Part shown: in pieces, positions 17,657 to 26,580 of the stretch
Numbering within the stretch: position 1 is the first letter of the stretch
Layout: the number at the start of each line of letters is the position of its first letter
Assembly (NCBI RefSeq): GCF_013032445.1
Contig: NZ_WQCA01000010.1
Span: 1-64,000 of the forward strand
Length of the DNA: 64,000 nucleotides
DNA from: Ruegeria arenilitoris
Lineage (GTDB): Bacteria; Pseudomonadota; Alphaproteobacteria; Rhodobacterales; Rhodobacteraceae
Direction: 5' to 3'
Position numbers and translations under genes: made by a program
Notes under the pieces: generated by a model
Told to the model about the DNA's origin: nothing
Databases searched by the model: none
What the model saw: the letters and a program-made list of their open reading frames with translations, nothing else

Positions 17657-18208
17657 ATGATCGACGTGCACAGGTGGGCGACTGAGACATTCTGGGCCTC
17701 ATTGGCATACGTTGTGGCATCGTACCTTACATTTCAGGTGTTGATGCCGCTTCAGAATGTGTTCTTTCCGGAATATCCAAGCAAGGCCAGCTTGCTGTTC
17801 CTGCCGCATGGGGTGCGGGTTCTGTCGGCGTGGCTCTTGGGCTGGCGGGCGATTTTCGCGTTGCTACCGGGGGTCTTTATTGTGTTTGCCGTCCTCGGTG
17901 GCAGTGATGTGTTCCTGCCAAGCCGGTTACTAGCGATCTTCATTGCCGTCACCACAGTGCCGGCCGTTTTCTACATTTGCAAATGGATCGGTTGGGACCT
18001 GTTCCCCCGACCAGATCGCAAACCCTGCTGGTCTTGTGTCATGGGGGTCGGGATCATCACGTCTTTCCTTGTCTCAGGCCTGACCAATCTGGCATTCGGA
18101 AGCGCGCGTGTGGAATACGTCGCCTTTCTGATCGGCGACATCTCAGGACTCTTTTTCCTGATGCTGGGGCTTTATTACACCTTTCGGCTTGCCGACAGGC
18201 GCAGTTAA
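17657..18208 (+). CDS. Integral membrane protein of unknown function
   Basis: The 183-residue protein has about five hydrophobic segments (roughly residues 13-33, 47-75, 85-110, 128-148, 155-177). The segment LLFLPHGVRVLSAWLLGWRA recalls the start of MASE1-type sensor modules, but no signalling domain follows, so it may be a stand-alone relative. It is probably co-transcribed with the winged-helix gene 27 bp upstream. It ends in a 4-bp convergent overlap with the TSUP permease. No function can be assigned. Confidence 0.6.
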   Translation: MIDVHRWATETFWASLAYVVASYLTFQVLMPLQNVFFPEYPSKASLLFLPHGVRVLSAWLLGWRAIFALLPGVFIVFAVLGGSDVFLPSRLLAIFIAVTTVPAVFYICKWIGWDLFPRPDRKPCWSCVMGVGIITSFLVSGLTNLAFGSARVEYVAFLIGDISGLFFLMLGLYYTFRLADRRS

Positions 18209-18969
18209 CCGAGCAGCCCACGCCGCAACAGGTTCACGCCCGCAACCAGCAGCACCAGCAGTGTAACCTTGCGAAACACCGCCTGATCGATACGCGACTG
18301 CAACCCCAGCCCGATCCGCATCCCCACCAGCGCCGGCAGGACCAGGATAGCGGAAAACGGCACCGTCTCGGCCCGTAGGATGCCCGATCCCAGATGCGCC
18401 AGCATCAACGCCACCGCCCCCAAACCGTAAATCACACCTTGCACACGCATCTGCACTGCTTTGGGCGTGTTCAGCGCAGTCAGGTAGGCAACAGTCGGCG
18501 GTCCCCAGATACCCGACATCCCGCCGACAAACCCGGCAACCGCGCCGATCCCGACCTCGATCCGTGCAGACGGTTTACCAAGCGACGGTTGCACCCCCAG
18601 CACCTGTATAAGCGCGAAAAACGTGACCGGAATGCCGATCATAAGCAAAAAGGTTCGGGCAGGCACGGAGCTAACCAGCTGAGCACCCAGCAGCAGGAAC
18701 ACAAGCCCCACCACCAGAAAGATCCGGAACTGCTTGATCGCCGAGATCGCGGCAGGCACCCCTTCACGCAGGGCCTGAAAGCCATTGGTCGCCAGCGTCG
18801 GTAGGATGAGCCCCGCAATCGCCAGATTGGGCGGCAGGAACATGCTGAGCCCGGACACCAGAACCATCGGCATGGCAAACCCAACCATGCCTTTGACCCA
18901 CCCCGCCACAAAGGCAACGACGAGGGCTAGTAACAGGTCTTGCGGAGTAAACAGAGAAAACAGCGTCAT
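18205..18969 (-). CDS. TSUP family permease (TauE/SafE)
   Basis: The 254-residue protein has eight or so hydrophobic segments and the family pattern of two repeated four-helix halves, with GWVKGMVGFAMPMVLV in the first and GFVGGMSGIWGPPTVAYL in the second. TSUP proteins move sulfite, sulfonates or other organic anions, usually outwards, across the inner membrane. The substrate cannot be read from sequence and no sulfur-metabolism gene is adjacent. Its gene converges on the membrane protein with a 4-bp overlap. Confidence 0.85.
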   Translation of the reverse strand: MTLFSLFTPQDLLLALVVAFVAGWVKGMVGFAMPMVLVSGLSMFLPPNLAIAGLILPTLATNGFQALREGVPAAISAIKQFRIFLVVGLVFLLLGAQLVSSVPARTFLLMIGIPVTFFALIQVLGVQPSLGKPSARIEVGIGAVAGFVGGMSGIWGPPTVAYLTALNTPKAVQMRVQGVIYGLGAVALMLAHLGSGILRAETVPFSAILVLPALVGMRIGLGLQSRIDQAVFRKVTLLVLLVAGVNLLRRGLLG

Positions 18970-19114
18970 ACGCCCCTGATATCACTCTTGACCGGCGCTG
19001 CACTGCAAAATCGTCAAAGCAATTTTCGAACTTTTTAGCCGCAGTTCACGTATTTTTGTTGCGCTGCACGTGCAGCATGATATGACCGGACGACACCAGA
19101 GAAGGACCTGATTC

Positions 19115-20806
19115 ATGGCCCATGACGGACAGGATATGACCCAGATGACAACATCCGCTGTTTTGCCCGAGCTTCTGACGCTGACCCGTGCCGCGCTGCC
19201 TGCGGTCGAAACCGTGTTTGAACGCGCCCGCGAAGCGGTTCGTGAGATGGTCACCGCAGATGGCCGGGTCTCTGGCGCGCTGATCGAAGCGAACCAGACC
19301 GCCGCGCATGGCCTGGCTTGGCTGGCGACATACAATCAGTCTCTGCAACAGATGCAACGCTGGGCCGACGCGCTGGAGGCAGATGGCAAGTTCGGCGAAA
19401 TGGAACAATTGCTGCACCAGATCGCCTTTGGTGAATACCTGCATCAGGTCGCGGGTGGCATCCCGATGAACCAGGGCGAGGTCGTGCGCCTGCAGGACAT
19501 GGGCCTTGGCTGGGAAGCGCTATCAGGATTCCAATCAACCGAAATTCAAACCCTGATGGCGCAGGCGAACTCTCAGGCAGCCCGTACGCGTCTGGTGGCC
19601 CTGATGGAGGATCAGGCCGGTGCGACCATGTTCGGCGCCTCGGGGCTGGATGAAGAGCTGGAAATGATCCGCGACCAGTTCCGCCGCTATGCGCAAGAAA
19701 AGGTCGAACCGAACGCGCATGACTGGCACCTCAAAGACGAACTGATCCCGATCGAGATCATCGAGGAACTGGCCGAGATGGGCGTATTCGGCCTGACCAT
19801 CCCTGAGGAATTCGGCGGCTTTGGCCTGTCCAAAGCCTCAATGTGTGTGGTGTCCGAAGAGTTGTCGCGCGGCTATATCGGTGTCGGCTCGTTGGGCACC
19901 CGCTCCGAGATCGCGGCCGAGCTGATCATCGCAGGCGGCACCGACGAGCAGAAAGCCAACTGGCTGCCGAAACTGGCCAGCGCTGAAATTCTGCCGACCG
20001 CCGTGTTCACCGAACCGAACACCGGATCGGACCTTGGCAGCCTGCGCACCCGTGCGGTCAAGAACAAAGACGGCGAATACGAAGTCACCGGCAACAAGAC
20101 ATGGATCACCCACGCGGCGCGGACCCATGTTATGACCCTGCTGGCGCGTACCAACCCGGACACCGCCGACCACCGCGGCCTATCCATGTTCCTGGCCGAA
20201 AAAACGCCGGGCACTGACGAGAACCCCTTCCCCACCCCCGGCATGACCGGTGGCGAGATCGAAGTTCTGGGTTATCGCGGCATGAAGGAATACGAACTGG
20301 GCTTTGACGGCTTCAAGGTCAAGGGCGAGAACCTTCTGGGCGGCGAAGAGGGCAAAGGCTTCAAACAGCTGATGGAGACCTTCGAATCCGCCCGCATCCA
20401 GACCGCCGCCCGCGCCATCGGCGTGGCGCAAAGCGCGCTGGATATCGCGATGCAATACGCGCAGGATCGTAAGCAATTCGGCAAGTCGCTGATCAACTTC
20501 CCCCGTGTGTCCGGCAAGCTGGCCATGATGGCGGTTGAGATCATGATCGCGCGCCAGCTGACCTATTTCTCGGCCTGGGAAAAGGATCACGGCCAGCGTT
20601 GCGACCTTGAGGCCGGCATGGCCAAGCTGCTGGGCGCGCGCGTCGCATGGGCGGCTGCCGATAACGGTCTGCAGATCCACGGCGGCAACGGCTTTGCGCT
20701 GGAATACAAGATCAGCCGCGTCCTGTGCGACGCGCGCATTCTGAACATTTTCGAAGGGGCTGCCGAAATTCAGGCACAGGTTATCGCTCGGCGTCTGCTG
20801 GGCTGA
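19115..20806 (+). CDS. mcd: Acyl-CoA dehydrogenase, probably (2S)-methylsuccinyl-CoA dehydrogenase
   Basis: The 563-residue protein has a standard acyl-CoA dehydrogenase domain (FTEPNTGSDLGSLRT, DRKQFGKSLINFPRV, IHGGNGFALEYKISR, NIFEGAAEIQAQVIARRLLG) preceded by a helical extension of about 170 residues. That extension and length are the hallmark of Mcd, the FAD enzyme that makes mesaconyl-C1-CoA in the ethylmalonyl-CoA pathway of acetate assimilation. Electrons would go to EtfAB. GAAGGA supports the first ATG. A strong terminator follows, so it is monocistronic. Other pathway genes (ccr, ecm) are not in this window; a differently specific long acyl-CoA dehydrogenase remains possible. Confidence 0.8.
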   Translation: MAHDGQDMTQMTTSAVLPELLTLTRAALPAVETVFERAREAVREMVTADGRVSGALIEANQTAAHGLAWLATYNQSLQQMQRWADALEADGKFGEMEQLLHQIAFGEYLHQVAGGIPMNQGEVVRLQDMGLGWEALSGFQSTEIQTLMAQANSQAARTRLVALMEDQAGATMFGASGLDEELEMIRDQFRRYAQEKVEPNAHDWHLKDELIPIEIIEELAEMGVFGLTIPEEFGGFGLSKASMCVVSEELSRGYIGVGSLGTRSEIAAELIIAGGTDEQKANWLPKLASAEILPTAVFTEPNTGSDLGSLRTRAVKNKDGEYEVTGNKTWITHAARTHVMTLLARTNPDTADHRGLSMFLAEKTPGTDENPFPTPGMTGGEIEVLGYRGMKEYELGFDGFKVKGENLLGGEEGKGFKQLMETFESARIQTAARAIGVAQSALDIAMQYAQDRKQFGKSLINFPRVSGKLAMMAVEIMIARQLTYFSAWEKDHGQRCDLEAGMAKLLGARVAWAAADNGLQIHGGNGFALEYKISRVLCDARILNIFEGAAEIQAQVIARRLLG

Positions 20807-20835
20807 CCTTTCTCGGCATTCCTGTTTCCCCGACT

Positions 20836-20862
20836 GGCCCGGCCTTTGCGCCGGGTCTTTTT
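20836..20862 (+). terminator. Intrinsic terminator of mcd
   Basis: GGCCCGGC (20836-20843) pairs with GCCGGGTC (20850-20857) with one G-U around CTTTGC, followed by TTTTT at 20858-20862. Confidence 0.8.
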
Positions 20863-20966
20863 CTGTTCGGCGCCGGTTGTGATCCGCCGACGTGCGAACT
20901 TCCCCTTTGATCTCAGACGAGAACCCGGTTACAGCACCCTGCGCTTCAAAAAGAATGGCATCCAGA

Positions 20967-21521
20967 ATGACCAGAAGACTTTTCGCACTTTGGGCGGTCC
21001 TTGCAGCTCTCGCAATCGGCGGCTGCACCAAGACACAGCCGACTGCCACGCAGAACGATATCAACGATCTGGCACAGGCCATTCAGTCCCTCGACCCAAA
21101 AGTCGACCCGGTCGAGGCGCAAAAGGCCGCGACAATCGCCTACACGTATTCGCAGCAGTTGAAACAGCAGTGGAACGTCACCGACTCGGCCATCATTCAT
21201 AACGCCAAGGTTATCAACGGGTTTCGGGAAAAGGGCCTGTGCAACGACTGGGCGCAGGCCATGACCACACGGCTGCGACAGGAAAACTTCCGTACGCTGG
21301 ACCTGCACTGGGCCACGTCCCCGCCGACGCAGTTCCGGATCATCCACCATTCGGCCCTCATCAGCGCCAAGGGGGATTCGATGTATGACGGGATCATCCT
21401 TGATCCGTGGCGTGCAAGCGGCGCGTTGACATGGGCCCCTGTGCGAGAGGACACCAAGTACAACTGGCGCCCCCGACTGGACGTCCGGGAAGAGTTGATC
21501 AGCGGGGAACTCCCCTACTAA
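20967..21521 (+). CDS. Lipoprotein with a transglutaminase-like Cys-His-Asp pattern
   Basis: The 184-residue protein begins with MTRRLF, a hydrophobic stretch and the lipobox AIGGC, so Cys20 should be lipidated. In the mature part, GLCNDWAQAM (Cys92), FRIIHHSAL (His127/128) and IILDPWR (Asp146) fall in the order and rough spacing of a transglutaminase-type catalytic triad. This suggests a protease- or transglutaminase-like domain in the periplasm, but I cannot name a family. In-frame ATGs 4 and 25 codons upstream exist; the chosen start gives the best signal peptide. The META-domain lipoprotein follows on the same strand 38 bp later. Confidence 0.6.
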   Translation: MTRRLFALWAVLAALAIGGCTKTQPTATQNDINDLAQAIQSLDPKVDPVEAQKAATIAYTYSQQLKQQWNVTDSAIIHNAKVINGFREKGLCNDWAQAMTTRLRQENFRTLDLHWATSPPTQFRIIHHSALISAKGDSMYDGIILDPWRASGALTWAPVREDTKYNWRPRLDVREELISGELPY

Positions 21522-21559
21522 AGGTTTCGTGAACACCGCCGTTGAGCTAAGACCGCCCC

Positions 21560-21952
21560 ATGACACGCCTGATCCTGACCCTGCCTCTGCTCGCCCTGTT
21601 TCAATGTGACAGGGACGAAACAGTTGCCGCCTACGGCGCTGCAAATCAGACGTGGGCGTTGCAAGAGATTGACGGGCAACCGTTCGAGGCCAGTGCCCTG
21701 CTGCGTTTTCCCGAGGCAGGTAAAATCGAAGGCAACGCCCCCTGCAACAGCTACAGCGGCACCCTGAATGCGCCCTACCCGTGGTTTGAAATCGCGGATC
21801 TGGTCGCCACGCGTGCCGCCTGTGCCGGGCTCGAGGCCGAGGGTTTCTACTTCGCCGCCCTGATGGCCATGACCCAATCCGAAGTGTCAGGGGATGTGCT
21901 GATCCTGCGTAACGAGGATGGGCACGAGATGGTGTTCACAGCCGCCGAGTGA
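21560..21952 (+). CDS. META-domain (HslJ-like) lipoprotein
   Basis: The 130-residue protein has a short signal peptide ending in the lipobox-like LFQC (Cys16) and one META domain: [12 protein letters not shown], the conserved [10 protein letters not shown] loop and [16 protein letters not shown]/HslJ proteins are small envelope proteins linked in enterobacteria to heat and novobiocin resistance, with no known enzymatic activity. The three cysteines after the lipid anchor could form disulfides. It ends in a 17-bp convergent overlap with recO. Confidence 0.75.
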   Translation: MTRLILTLPLLALFQCDRDETVAAYGAANQTWALQEIDGQPFEASALLRFPEAGKIEGNAPCNSYSGTLNAPYPWFEIADLVATRAACAGLEAEGFYFAALMAMTQSEVSGDVLILRNEDGHEMVFTAAE

Positions 21953-22661
21953 ACTGATCCACAAACCGCGCTCGCGCCTCAGGCAGCGGATGGTGGCCCA
22001 GCGACGGCGCAACCCGGTGTTCCAGAAAATACCCGGTCGTCTTTAGGGCATCGGCAATTTCGGCATCTGGTGCCGCCCCTTCGCCACGCAAACAGGGCGG
22101 TAGCGGCAACAGCTTGTCCGCCCACTCCCCCGCGCCTTGGGCGCTGACGGCCCGGCCAGTCTTGGGCGAGACATAGATCAGCCCCTTGGTCGCCCCTGTC
22201 ACCGCACAGGCCGACAGGTCCAGACCGAAGCCCAATTCCTCAAGCAGCGCCAGTTCCCAGCGCAAATAGGCCAGTGGCCAGATTTCGTCCTGCCCCAGTA
22301 GGTCCATCAGTTGCTCGGTCTGCTTGTAGATCGCCGGATGCGGTTCACGTTCGGGCAGGCAGAACGACAGCAACGACACCACCGCGTTCAACCCGGCCAG
22401 CGCCAACCGCCCCGAAAACGCCGCCGCCGCGCGGGATCGCAGGGGTTCCACCTGAAACGTCCCGATATGCTCCTCAAGCCGTGCGCGCCAGAGCACATCC
22501 AACTGCGCACCGGGCTGCAAGACCGGAGCGATCTTACGACTGGTTCCTCCGCGCACGACACCGGCATGGCGACCGTGGCCTTCGGTAAAGACCTCGATGA
22601 TCGCCGCTGTCTCACCATGGCGGCGAGAGGTCAAGAGTATGCCATGATCGCGCCAGTCCAA
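21936..22661 (-). CDS. recO: DNA repair protein RecO
   Basis: The 241-residue protein opens with [22 protein letters not shown], the OB-fold domain of RecO, and continues with the helical C-terminal domain ([24 protein letters not shown]). RecO loads RecA onto SSB-coated single strands with RecR in gap repair. The zinc-finger cysteines of some RecO proteins are only partly present. It is usually the last gene of the rnc-era-recO run; here an outer-membrane protein gene and DUF1491 lie between era and recO. Confidence 0.93.
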   Translation of the reverse strand: MDWRDHGILLTSRRHGETAAIIEVFTEGHGRHAGVVRGGTSRKIAPVLQPGAQLDVLWRARLEEHIGTFQVEPLRSRAAAAFSGRLALAGLNAVVSLLSFCLPEREPHPAIYKQTEQLMDLLGQDEIWPLAYLRWELALLEELGFGLDLSACAVTGATKGLIYVSPKTGRAVSAQGAGEWADKLLPLPPCLRGEGAAPDAEIADALKTTGYFLEHRVAPSLGHHPLPEARARFVDQFTRRL

Positions 22662-22740
22662 AAATCCGCCTTATGTTGCGTCCCGGTGTCGCCGCAACAG
22701 ATCGCAGGCGGCTGCATTACGCAAGCGGGAACAGGTCCAG

Positions 22741-23640
22741 TCAGAACCGAAGCCGAAATGCGAATCCAACCAGGGGTGCTGTATCATATTCTTGGCGGCT
22801 GAGCTCATTGCCATTGCGGTCGTCCAGCGTCAGACGCCCGTCCAGTTCAGCGCCGGCGAAAACATTCAAAGACACGCCGGGATTCGGGGCATAGCCAAAG
22901 GCCAGAACAACGGGGATGCTTTTGTCTTCACCAACCCCGTCAGGTGCCAGCCCATCCCCATCCAGGCGGAACCTTATCCGTTCAGATCGTGCGGCAAGGG
23001 ACAGGCTCATTTCCTCGCTCAATGCGTAACTAAGCGTCAATCCAGGGCCCTGCGTCGCCCCAATGCCCGAGCCCGTGTTCAGGTTCCAGCGATCATTAAT
23101 GTCCCAATCGACCAACAGCGCCGGGAAAACCTCGGCATCGCTATCCTCCAACCGGGAAAAGGCACCAAACGCAGGACCAATCGTCAACCGCTCATTCAAC
23201 TTCCATGCGACACCTGCGAACACGCCATAGGTCCGTCCGTCCGAAGTCGAAGCCCCGCTCTGATAATCCCAGCGCACTTGCGGAGACACAAAAACGGTAG
23301 CGTTATTGCCTACGCGAAATCGAACGGGCACGGAAAAACGAATGTCGCGAATGTCTTCCCAAGGTTGATTTTCGGCTTCACTGAAATTGTAGTCGAACCT
23401 ACCAAAACTGGTCGACAGCCCAACCGAGGTTCCTTCTTCCAGATTGTACAGCGCTGTCGCGCGCAAGAAGGCGCGATTGGCGGAAAACTCTCCTCCATCA
23501 TCCAAGCTCGCATCGCCCTGAAAAGCTGCGAGCCCGTCAAGTTGATAGACCCATCCCTCCCTGGGCTGCGCAGAAGATACGGTCGCGGACATGCTCAAAA
23601 ACAACGCGCTCACGCATAACGTTGACAGGAAAGTTCTCAT
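22741..23640 (-). CDS. Predicted outer-membrane beta-barrel protein
   Basis: The 299-residue protein has a signal peptide (MRTFLSTLCV... cleaved after VSSAQ), then alternating polar/hydrophobic strands with aromatic girdles and a C-terminal ...GFAFRLRF ending in phenylalanine, the classical BAM-recognised barrel end. The strand count is about 12-14. Nothing marks it as a porin or a transporter. I start at the ATG with GGAG just upstream; the longer frame adds 17 residues before the signal peptide. A 21-bp inverted repeat lies about 43-63 bp upstream. It separates recO from DUF1491/era, so it looks like an insertion into a normally compact order. Confidence 0.7.
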   Translation of the reverse strand: MRTFLSTLCVSALFLSMSATVSSAQPREGWVYQLDGLAAFQGDASLDDGGEFSANRAFLRATALYNLEEGTSVGLSTSFGRFDYNFSEAENQPWEDIRDIRFSVPVRFRVGNNATVFVSPQVRWDYQSGASTSDGRTYGVFAGVAWKLNERLTIGPAFGAFSRLEDSDAEVFPALLVDWDINDRWNLNTGSGIGATQGPGLTLSYALSEEMSLSLAARSERIRFRLDGDGLAPDGVGEDKSIPVVLAFGYAPNPGVSLNVFAGAELDGRLTLDDRNGNELSRQEYDTAPLVGFAFRLRF

Positions 23641-23682
23641 CCGCTCCAACCTTTTGAAAACAGGGCACAGTCTCAAATAGCA

Positions 23683-23703
23683 GTTCTGCATCTTCTACAG
23701 AAC
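23683..23703. promoter_or_regulatory. Inverted repeat upstream of the beta-barrel gene
   Basis: GTTCTG (23683-23688) and CAGAAC (23698-23703) flank 9 bp, upstream of the outer-membrane protein start. It could be an operator or a leader hairpin; nothing identifies a binding protein. Confidence 0.25.
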
Positions 23704-23752
23704 GCACAGGGAAAATAGAATGTTTGACTGTCTTCGCCAGACCACAAGAAAA

Positions 23753-24082
23753 TTATTCGAGCCCCTCTTCCCCCAGCAGATGACGCCCTTGCCGATCCTC
23801 AACCTCAATCACCCAAAGGTCCGGATCAAAGCTGCGCTGTTTGGTGATGGCAGCGTCGACATCACACTCGGGGCCGCTGGAAAGCTCGACCCATTTGCGT
23901 TCTCCGCTCATCAGATCAAAACTGCGCTGGAACGCGGCAGACTGGCCGTCCAGAGTGTTCAGCTTCACCAGAACCGCGCCGGCTGTGTCATCGCCATGGG
24001 CGACTACAAAGGCCGGTATTTCCTGAAATCTAAGCCGTGCCAGATAGGCATGCACCCAGAACTTTGCCGTCAGACGTGTCAT
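23753..24082 (-). CDS. DUF1491 family protein
   Basis: The 109-residue protein matches my recollection of DUF1491, an alphaproteobacterial family next to era: MTRLTAKFWVHAYLARLR, VKLNTLDGQSAAFQRSFDL, SFDPDLWVIEVEDRQGRHLL. It is probably a small cytoplasmic alpha/beta protein with no known function. It lies 55 bp downstream of era on the same strand and may be read from the same transcript. Confidence 0.75.
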   Translation of the reverse strand: MTRLTAKFWVHAYLARLRFQEIPAFVVAHGDDTAGAVLVKLNTLDGQSAAFQRSFDLMSGERKWVELSSGPECDVDAAITKQRSFDPDLWVIEVEDRQGRHLLGEEGLE

Positions 24083-24137
24083 TGAGCCGCCCTACCCACC
24101 CGGCGTAAGAATTTTCGACGAAAATTCTTCACCCGTG

Positions 24138-25046
24138 TCATGCGTTGCCGTCTTTGAAATCCAGACCCATTTCCGAGTACCGCTCGGACTCCTCCAGCCA
24201 GTTGGGCCGAACTTTGACTTGCAGGAACAGGTGGATCTTGCGGTCGAGGAACTCTTCCAACTCGGCCCGCGCGGCCTGACTGACGGCCTTGATCGTCTCA
24301 CCGCGTTTGCCCAGAACGATGCCCTTGTGGCCGTCGCGCATGACATAGATGACCTGATCGATCTTGGCCGAGCCGTCCTTGCGCTCTTCCCAGTTCTCGG
24401 TCTCGACAGTCAGCTGGTAGGGCAGTTCCTGATGCAAACGCAAGGTCAGCTTCTCGCGCGTCATTTCGGCAGCGATCATGCGCAGGGGCAAATCGGCGAT
24501 CTGATCCTCGGGGTAGAGCCACGGCCCCTCGGGCAGTTCCGCTGCAAGCCAAGCGCGCAGGTCGTCCACACCATAGCCCTTTTCGGCGGAAATCATAAAC
24601 GTCTCGGCAAATGGATAGCGCGCGTTCAGGTCGCTGGTCAGGGCCAGCAGCTTCTCGCTGGGCACCTTGTCGATCTTGTTGATCGCCAGTGCGATGGTGC
24701 GGCCCTGCCCGATCTCTTCCAGACCTTCAAGGATGCGCTCAACGCCTTCGGTGATGCCGCGATGCGCTTCGACCATAAGAACCACCACATCGGCATCCGC
24801 TGCGCCACCCCACGCGGCAGCGACCATCGCGCGATCCAGTCGACGGCGCGGCTTGAACAAGCCGGGCGTGTCCACGAAGACCAATTGCGCATCGCCCTCC
24901 ATCGCGACGCCGCGGATGCGGGCGCGAGTGGTCTGCACCTTATGCGTTACGATCGAGACCTTGGCCCCTACCATGCGGTTCAGAAGGGTGGATTTGCCTG
25001 CGTTGGGCTCTCCGATCAGGGCGATAAATCCGGCGCGTGTGGTCAT
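24138..25046 (-). CDS. era: GTPase Era
   Basis: The 302-residue protein has the Era GTPase domain with P-loop GEPNAGKST, DTPGLF and NKIDK, then a C-terminal KH domain (VILGKRGETIKAVSQAARAELEEFL). Era binds 16S rRNA and is needed for 30S subunit maturation. The stretch RVNA-like SEKGYGVDDL and the KH tail are typical. It normally follows rnc directly; here a plus-strand multicopper oxidase and a minus-strand acetyltransferase lie between them, so era probably has its own promoter. Confidence 0.96.
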   Translation of the reverse strand: MTTRAGFIALIGEPNAGKSTLLNRMVGAKVSIVTHKVQTTRARIRGVAMEGDAQLVFVDTPGLFKPRRRLDRAMVAAAWGGAADADVVVLMVEAHRGITEGVERILEGLEEIGQGRTIALAINKIDKVPSEKLLALTSDLNARYPFAETFMISAEKGYGVDDLRAWLAAELPEGPWLYPEDQIADLPLRMIAAEMTREKLTLRLHQELPYQLTVETENWEERKDGSAKIDQVIYVMRDGHKGIVLGKRGETIKAVSQAARAELEEFLDRKIHLFLQVKVRPNWLEESERYSEMGLDFKDGNA

Positions 25047-25203
25047 GTGTCCTGCGATCCTGTTTGCAAGTGCGCACCCCTATAGCAGAAAGACCCTTTG
25101 GGCCAGAGGGATTTGTCGCATTGCAGCCATGCTGTTTCGATGGCAAGACCGTGCTACGCCGCGCCAACCCCAGCCAGGCAATCTTCAATCAAATGAGGCA
25201 ACA

Positions 25204-26580
25204 ATGAAACGACGTGAGTTTCTGCTGGGCAGCGGTGCCGCCGCTGGAGCGCTGGGTCTAGGTGCGTTTGGGCTCGAAGCAGGTACACAGGAACTGGCCA
25301 TACAACCCGCCAGCTTCGCCCTGCGTGATCAGGTGACAAATGGCATGGTCAGCCTTTCGCCGGACGCACCGCCCCCGGTCTTGTACGGCAAACAGGGCGA
25401 AATGATGCGCCTGCCAGTGCGCAACACCTTGTCTGACTACACTGCGATGCACTGGCACGGGTTGCGTATTCCCAACGGGATGGATGGGGTTCCCTATTTG
25501 ACGCAAATGCCGATCGGGCCCAATGAGGTTTTCAACTATGAGTTCACGCCTCCGGACGCGGGTACCTATTGGTATCACCCCCATTGCATGACGATGGAGC
25601 AAATGGCCCATGGCCTGACCGGTGTGATGGTGATTGCCGAAGCGGAAGATCCCGGTTTCGACAGTGAACAGGTGATCAATCTTCGCGATTTCCGGCTGGA
25701 TGAGCAGGATCAGTTCCTACCTGCCTATACAGCGCGCGGAGCGGCTCGTGCAGGGACTTTTGGAAATGTGCAGACCGCCAACTGGCTGGATGCGCCGGTC
25801 TACGACCATGTCTCGGGCGGGTTGGTGCGTCTTCGGGTGGTGAACACCGACACGACACGTATCTACAAGCTGCACGTGAATGGGGCTACAGCACGGATCA
25901 TTGCCTGGGATGGGCATCCGACCGGCATCGATCTTCCAATGCCAACAGCAGAAGACCCGCTATTGGTTGGTCCGGGTCAACGGGTGGACTTTGCCATACA
26001 GATGCCTTCAGGCGAAGGTCAGACTGTTGAACTTATGGCAAAGCTGCCCGGTCAGCCGCATCGAGCGATGACGCAGTTGCGGGCGGTTGGTCGCTCTGTC
26101 GGGCGTGACCTGCGCGAATTGCGTCCCCTGCCGGAAAACCCGGTGGCCAAGCCGGATTTGGCAAACGCCGAACTGCATGAATTTGTCTTCGGCTGGACAC
26201 CCGAAGGAGGTGAGCCAACCAACGGTTTCTGTGGGTCTCTGGGCTATAACTTCTGGTCTATCAACCGCAAACCCTGGCCCGGAGATGCCGCGCAAGGCGT
26301 AGGACCACTGGCAACGTTGCAGATGGGAAAGAGCTATGTGCTGCGTCTACGTAATGAATCTCCGAACCTGCATCCGATCCACCTGCATGGGTTGGCTTTT
26401 GTGCCGCTAAAGTCGAACCTTCGAACTTTGGCTCCGTTGATGACCGACACAATGCTTCTTTTGAAGGACGAGGTAGTCGAGATTGCTCTGGTCGCGGACA
26501 ATCCCGGCGATTGGGCCTTTCATTGTCATGTGATCGAGCATCAGAAAACGGGGCTGACCGGATTTATTCGGGTGACTTAG
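25204..26580 (+). CDS. Multicopper oxidase with Tat-type signal
   Basis: The 458-residue protein starts MKRREFLLGSGAAAGALGLG, a twin-arginine-like signal, so it is exported folded. Copper ligands are all present: HWHG (residues 83-86), WYHPH (123-127), HPIHLHG and HCHVIEHQKTGL near the C-terminus, giving one type 1 and a trinuclear centre. The type 1 axial position is leucine, not methionine, which in the family tends to go with higher redox potential. The enzyme couples substrate or Cu(I) oxidation to O2 reduction. No Met-rich CueO insert is present, so a copper-resistance role is not proven. It is the only plus-strand gene within the era-to-folK block. Confidence 0.88.
   Translation: MKRREFLLGSGAAAGALGLGAFGLEAGTQELAIQPASFALRDQVTNGMVSLSPDAPPPVLYGKQGEMMRLPVRNTLSDYTAMHWHGLRIPNGMDGVPYLTQMPIGPNEVFNYEFTPPDAGTYWYHPHCMTMEQMAHGLTGVMVIAEAEDPGFDSEQVINLRDFRLDEQDQFLPAYTARGAARAGTFGNVQTANWLDAPVYDHVSGGLVRLRVVNTDTTRIYKLHVNGATARIIAWDGHPTGIDLPMPTAEDPLLVGPGQRVDFAIQMPSGEGQTVELMAKLPGQPHRAMTQLRAVGRSVGRDLRELRPLPENPVAKPDLANAELHEFVFGWTPEGGEPTNGFCGSLGYNFWSINRKPWPGDAAQGVGPLATLQMGKSYVLRLRNESPNLHPIHLHGLAFVPLKSNLRTLAPLMTDTMLLLKDEVVEIALVADNPGDWAFHCHVIEHQKTGLTGFIRVT

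Noticed and set aside
24135..25085. 316-codon plus-strand ORF opposite era
   Set aside because: Shadow of era; no independent signal or start context.
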